Assembly (NCBI GenBank): GCA_031268095.1
Contig: JAIRXU010000017.1
Span: forward strand, 186,001-250,000
Reading direction: 5' to 3'
DNA length: 64,000 bases
From: Oscillospiraceae bacterium
Lineage (GTDB): Bacteria; Bacillota; Clostridia; Oscillospirales; Acutalibacteraceae
A program made the translations under genes and the position numbers. The notes beneath the pieces were generated by a model. That model searched no databases and was not told the origin of the DNA. It worked only from the letters and a program-made list of their open reading frames with translations. Of the stretch, positions 63,581-64,000 are shown one piece after another; positions within the stretch are counted from its first letter, which is position 1; the number at the start of each line of letters is the position of its first letter.

Positions 63581-64000
63581 AAAAGAGAATAACGGCGGTG
63601 CTGTGCGCCGTCTGTATGATATGCGCCATGCTCCCGATGACCGCAAACGCGGCGGGGAACTTGGAGGGCGTGGACTATTCCCGGATCACATCCGGCACAA
63701 GCTACAAAACCGTATTGCAGCTTGACAATATGCAGTTTCAAGGGACTTTGACGCAAGGAAGCGGCGTATCCCAAGCCGAGCAGGACAAAATCATCAGGGA
63801 TGTGATGAACGACAAGAAGATCACGTCGGGTATGCTGGAAAACGCGGAAACCATCATCAAAGAAGCGGAACAGAAAGGGTTCGAGCTGAGGGACTTGGAA
63901 AACGCTATTTTGAAGATGACGGGCGCGGATACTATCGTTGACCTGTATAAGCTCATCATGGGCAGCGGCGGTACAAACGAAACGCAGAACGTATTGCAAA
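63577..64000 (+). CDS. Secreted protein of unknown function (truncated by window end)
   Basis: MKKRITAVLCAVCMICAMLPMTANAAGNLEGVDYSR signal peptide; ATGA coupling. Confidence 0.65.
   Translation, partial: MKKRITAVLCAVCMICAMLPMTANAAGNLEGVDYSRITSGTSYKTVLQLDNMQFQGTLTQGSGVSQAEQDKIIRDVMNDKKITSGMLENAETIIKEAEQKGFELRDLENAILKMTGADTIVDLYKLIMGSGGTNETQNVLQ

Larger units (their letters stand above)
24450..64000. mobile_element. Tn1549-like integrative conjugative element, left part; right end not in window, left boundary approximate (about 24.03-24.60 kb)
   Basis: Syntenic DUF6017-PcfB-VirD4-Maff2-TrbL-MTase-PrgI-VirB4-M23-DUF4315-DUF4366-TopB-ArdC/YodL-DUF3849-TTRAP-SLOG-relaxase-MobC. Confidence 0.8.

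Noticed and set aside
24450-64000. Search for integrase, excisionase, sortase or antibiotic resistance gene in the ICE
   Set aside because: None recognised in the ORF track within the window; integrase is probably beyond 64 kb.
1-64000. tRNA or rRNA genes
   Set aside because: No convincing cloverleaf or rRNA sequence noticed by eye; a tRNAscan run would be needed to be sure.

Overview
The window is a GC-rich Clostridia-type (Oscillospiraceae-like) chromosome segment (about 1-24 kb) followed by a Tn1549-like integrative conjugative element (ICE) that starts somewhere in about 24.0-24.6 kb and continues past the right edge. Chromosomal part: a sigma/anti-sigma membrane operon; LysM/M14 peptidase; RpiR regulator; a BaiN-like flavoprotein-cmk-plsC-ispH::rpsA cluster; HAD phosphatase; a GT32-like glycosyltransferase interrupted at a C17 tract; flavin reductase-rubredoxin fusion; collagen-like protein; ceramidase-like protein; PHP protein; Fe-ADH; Amt-PII fusion; PucR and TetR regulators. 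ICE part: a 1909-aa thioester/SpaA adhesin, DUF6017 replication protein, PcfB, VirD4, Maff2, TrbL/VirB6-like, C5 methyltransferase, PrgI, VirB4, M23 peptidase, DUF4315, DUF4366, TopB, radical SAM, ArdC/YodL-like protein, DUF3849, TTRAP, AAA ATPase, XRE/SLOG pair, relaxase and MobC. It is followed by what looks like a cargo module of Cys-rich/zinc-ribbon proteins and consecutive lipoproteins. No integrase, CRISPR, rRNA or tRNA was recognised. Best leads: (1) a second-frame ORF inside the methyltransferase that itself looks conserved; (2) a structured oriT-like sequence present twice in inverted orientation 10 kb apart; (3) a KPSMxGQL-like C-terminal motif shared by four ICE proteins; (4) the zinc-ribbon/lipoprotein cassette with intergenic hairpins; (5) an internal Shine-Dalgarno and ATG at the IspH/S1 fusion joint; (6) a hexaloop/terminator leader upstream of amt; (7) a C17 tract that shifts the glycosyltransferase frame. 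All family names come from reading translated sequence, without database searches.
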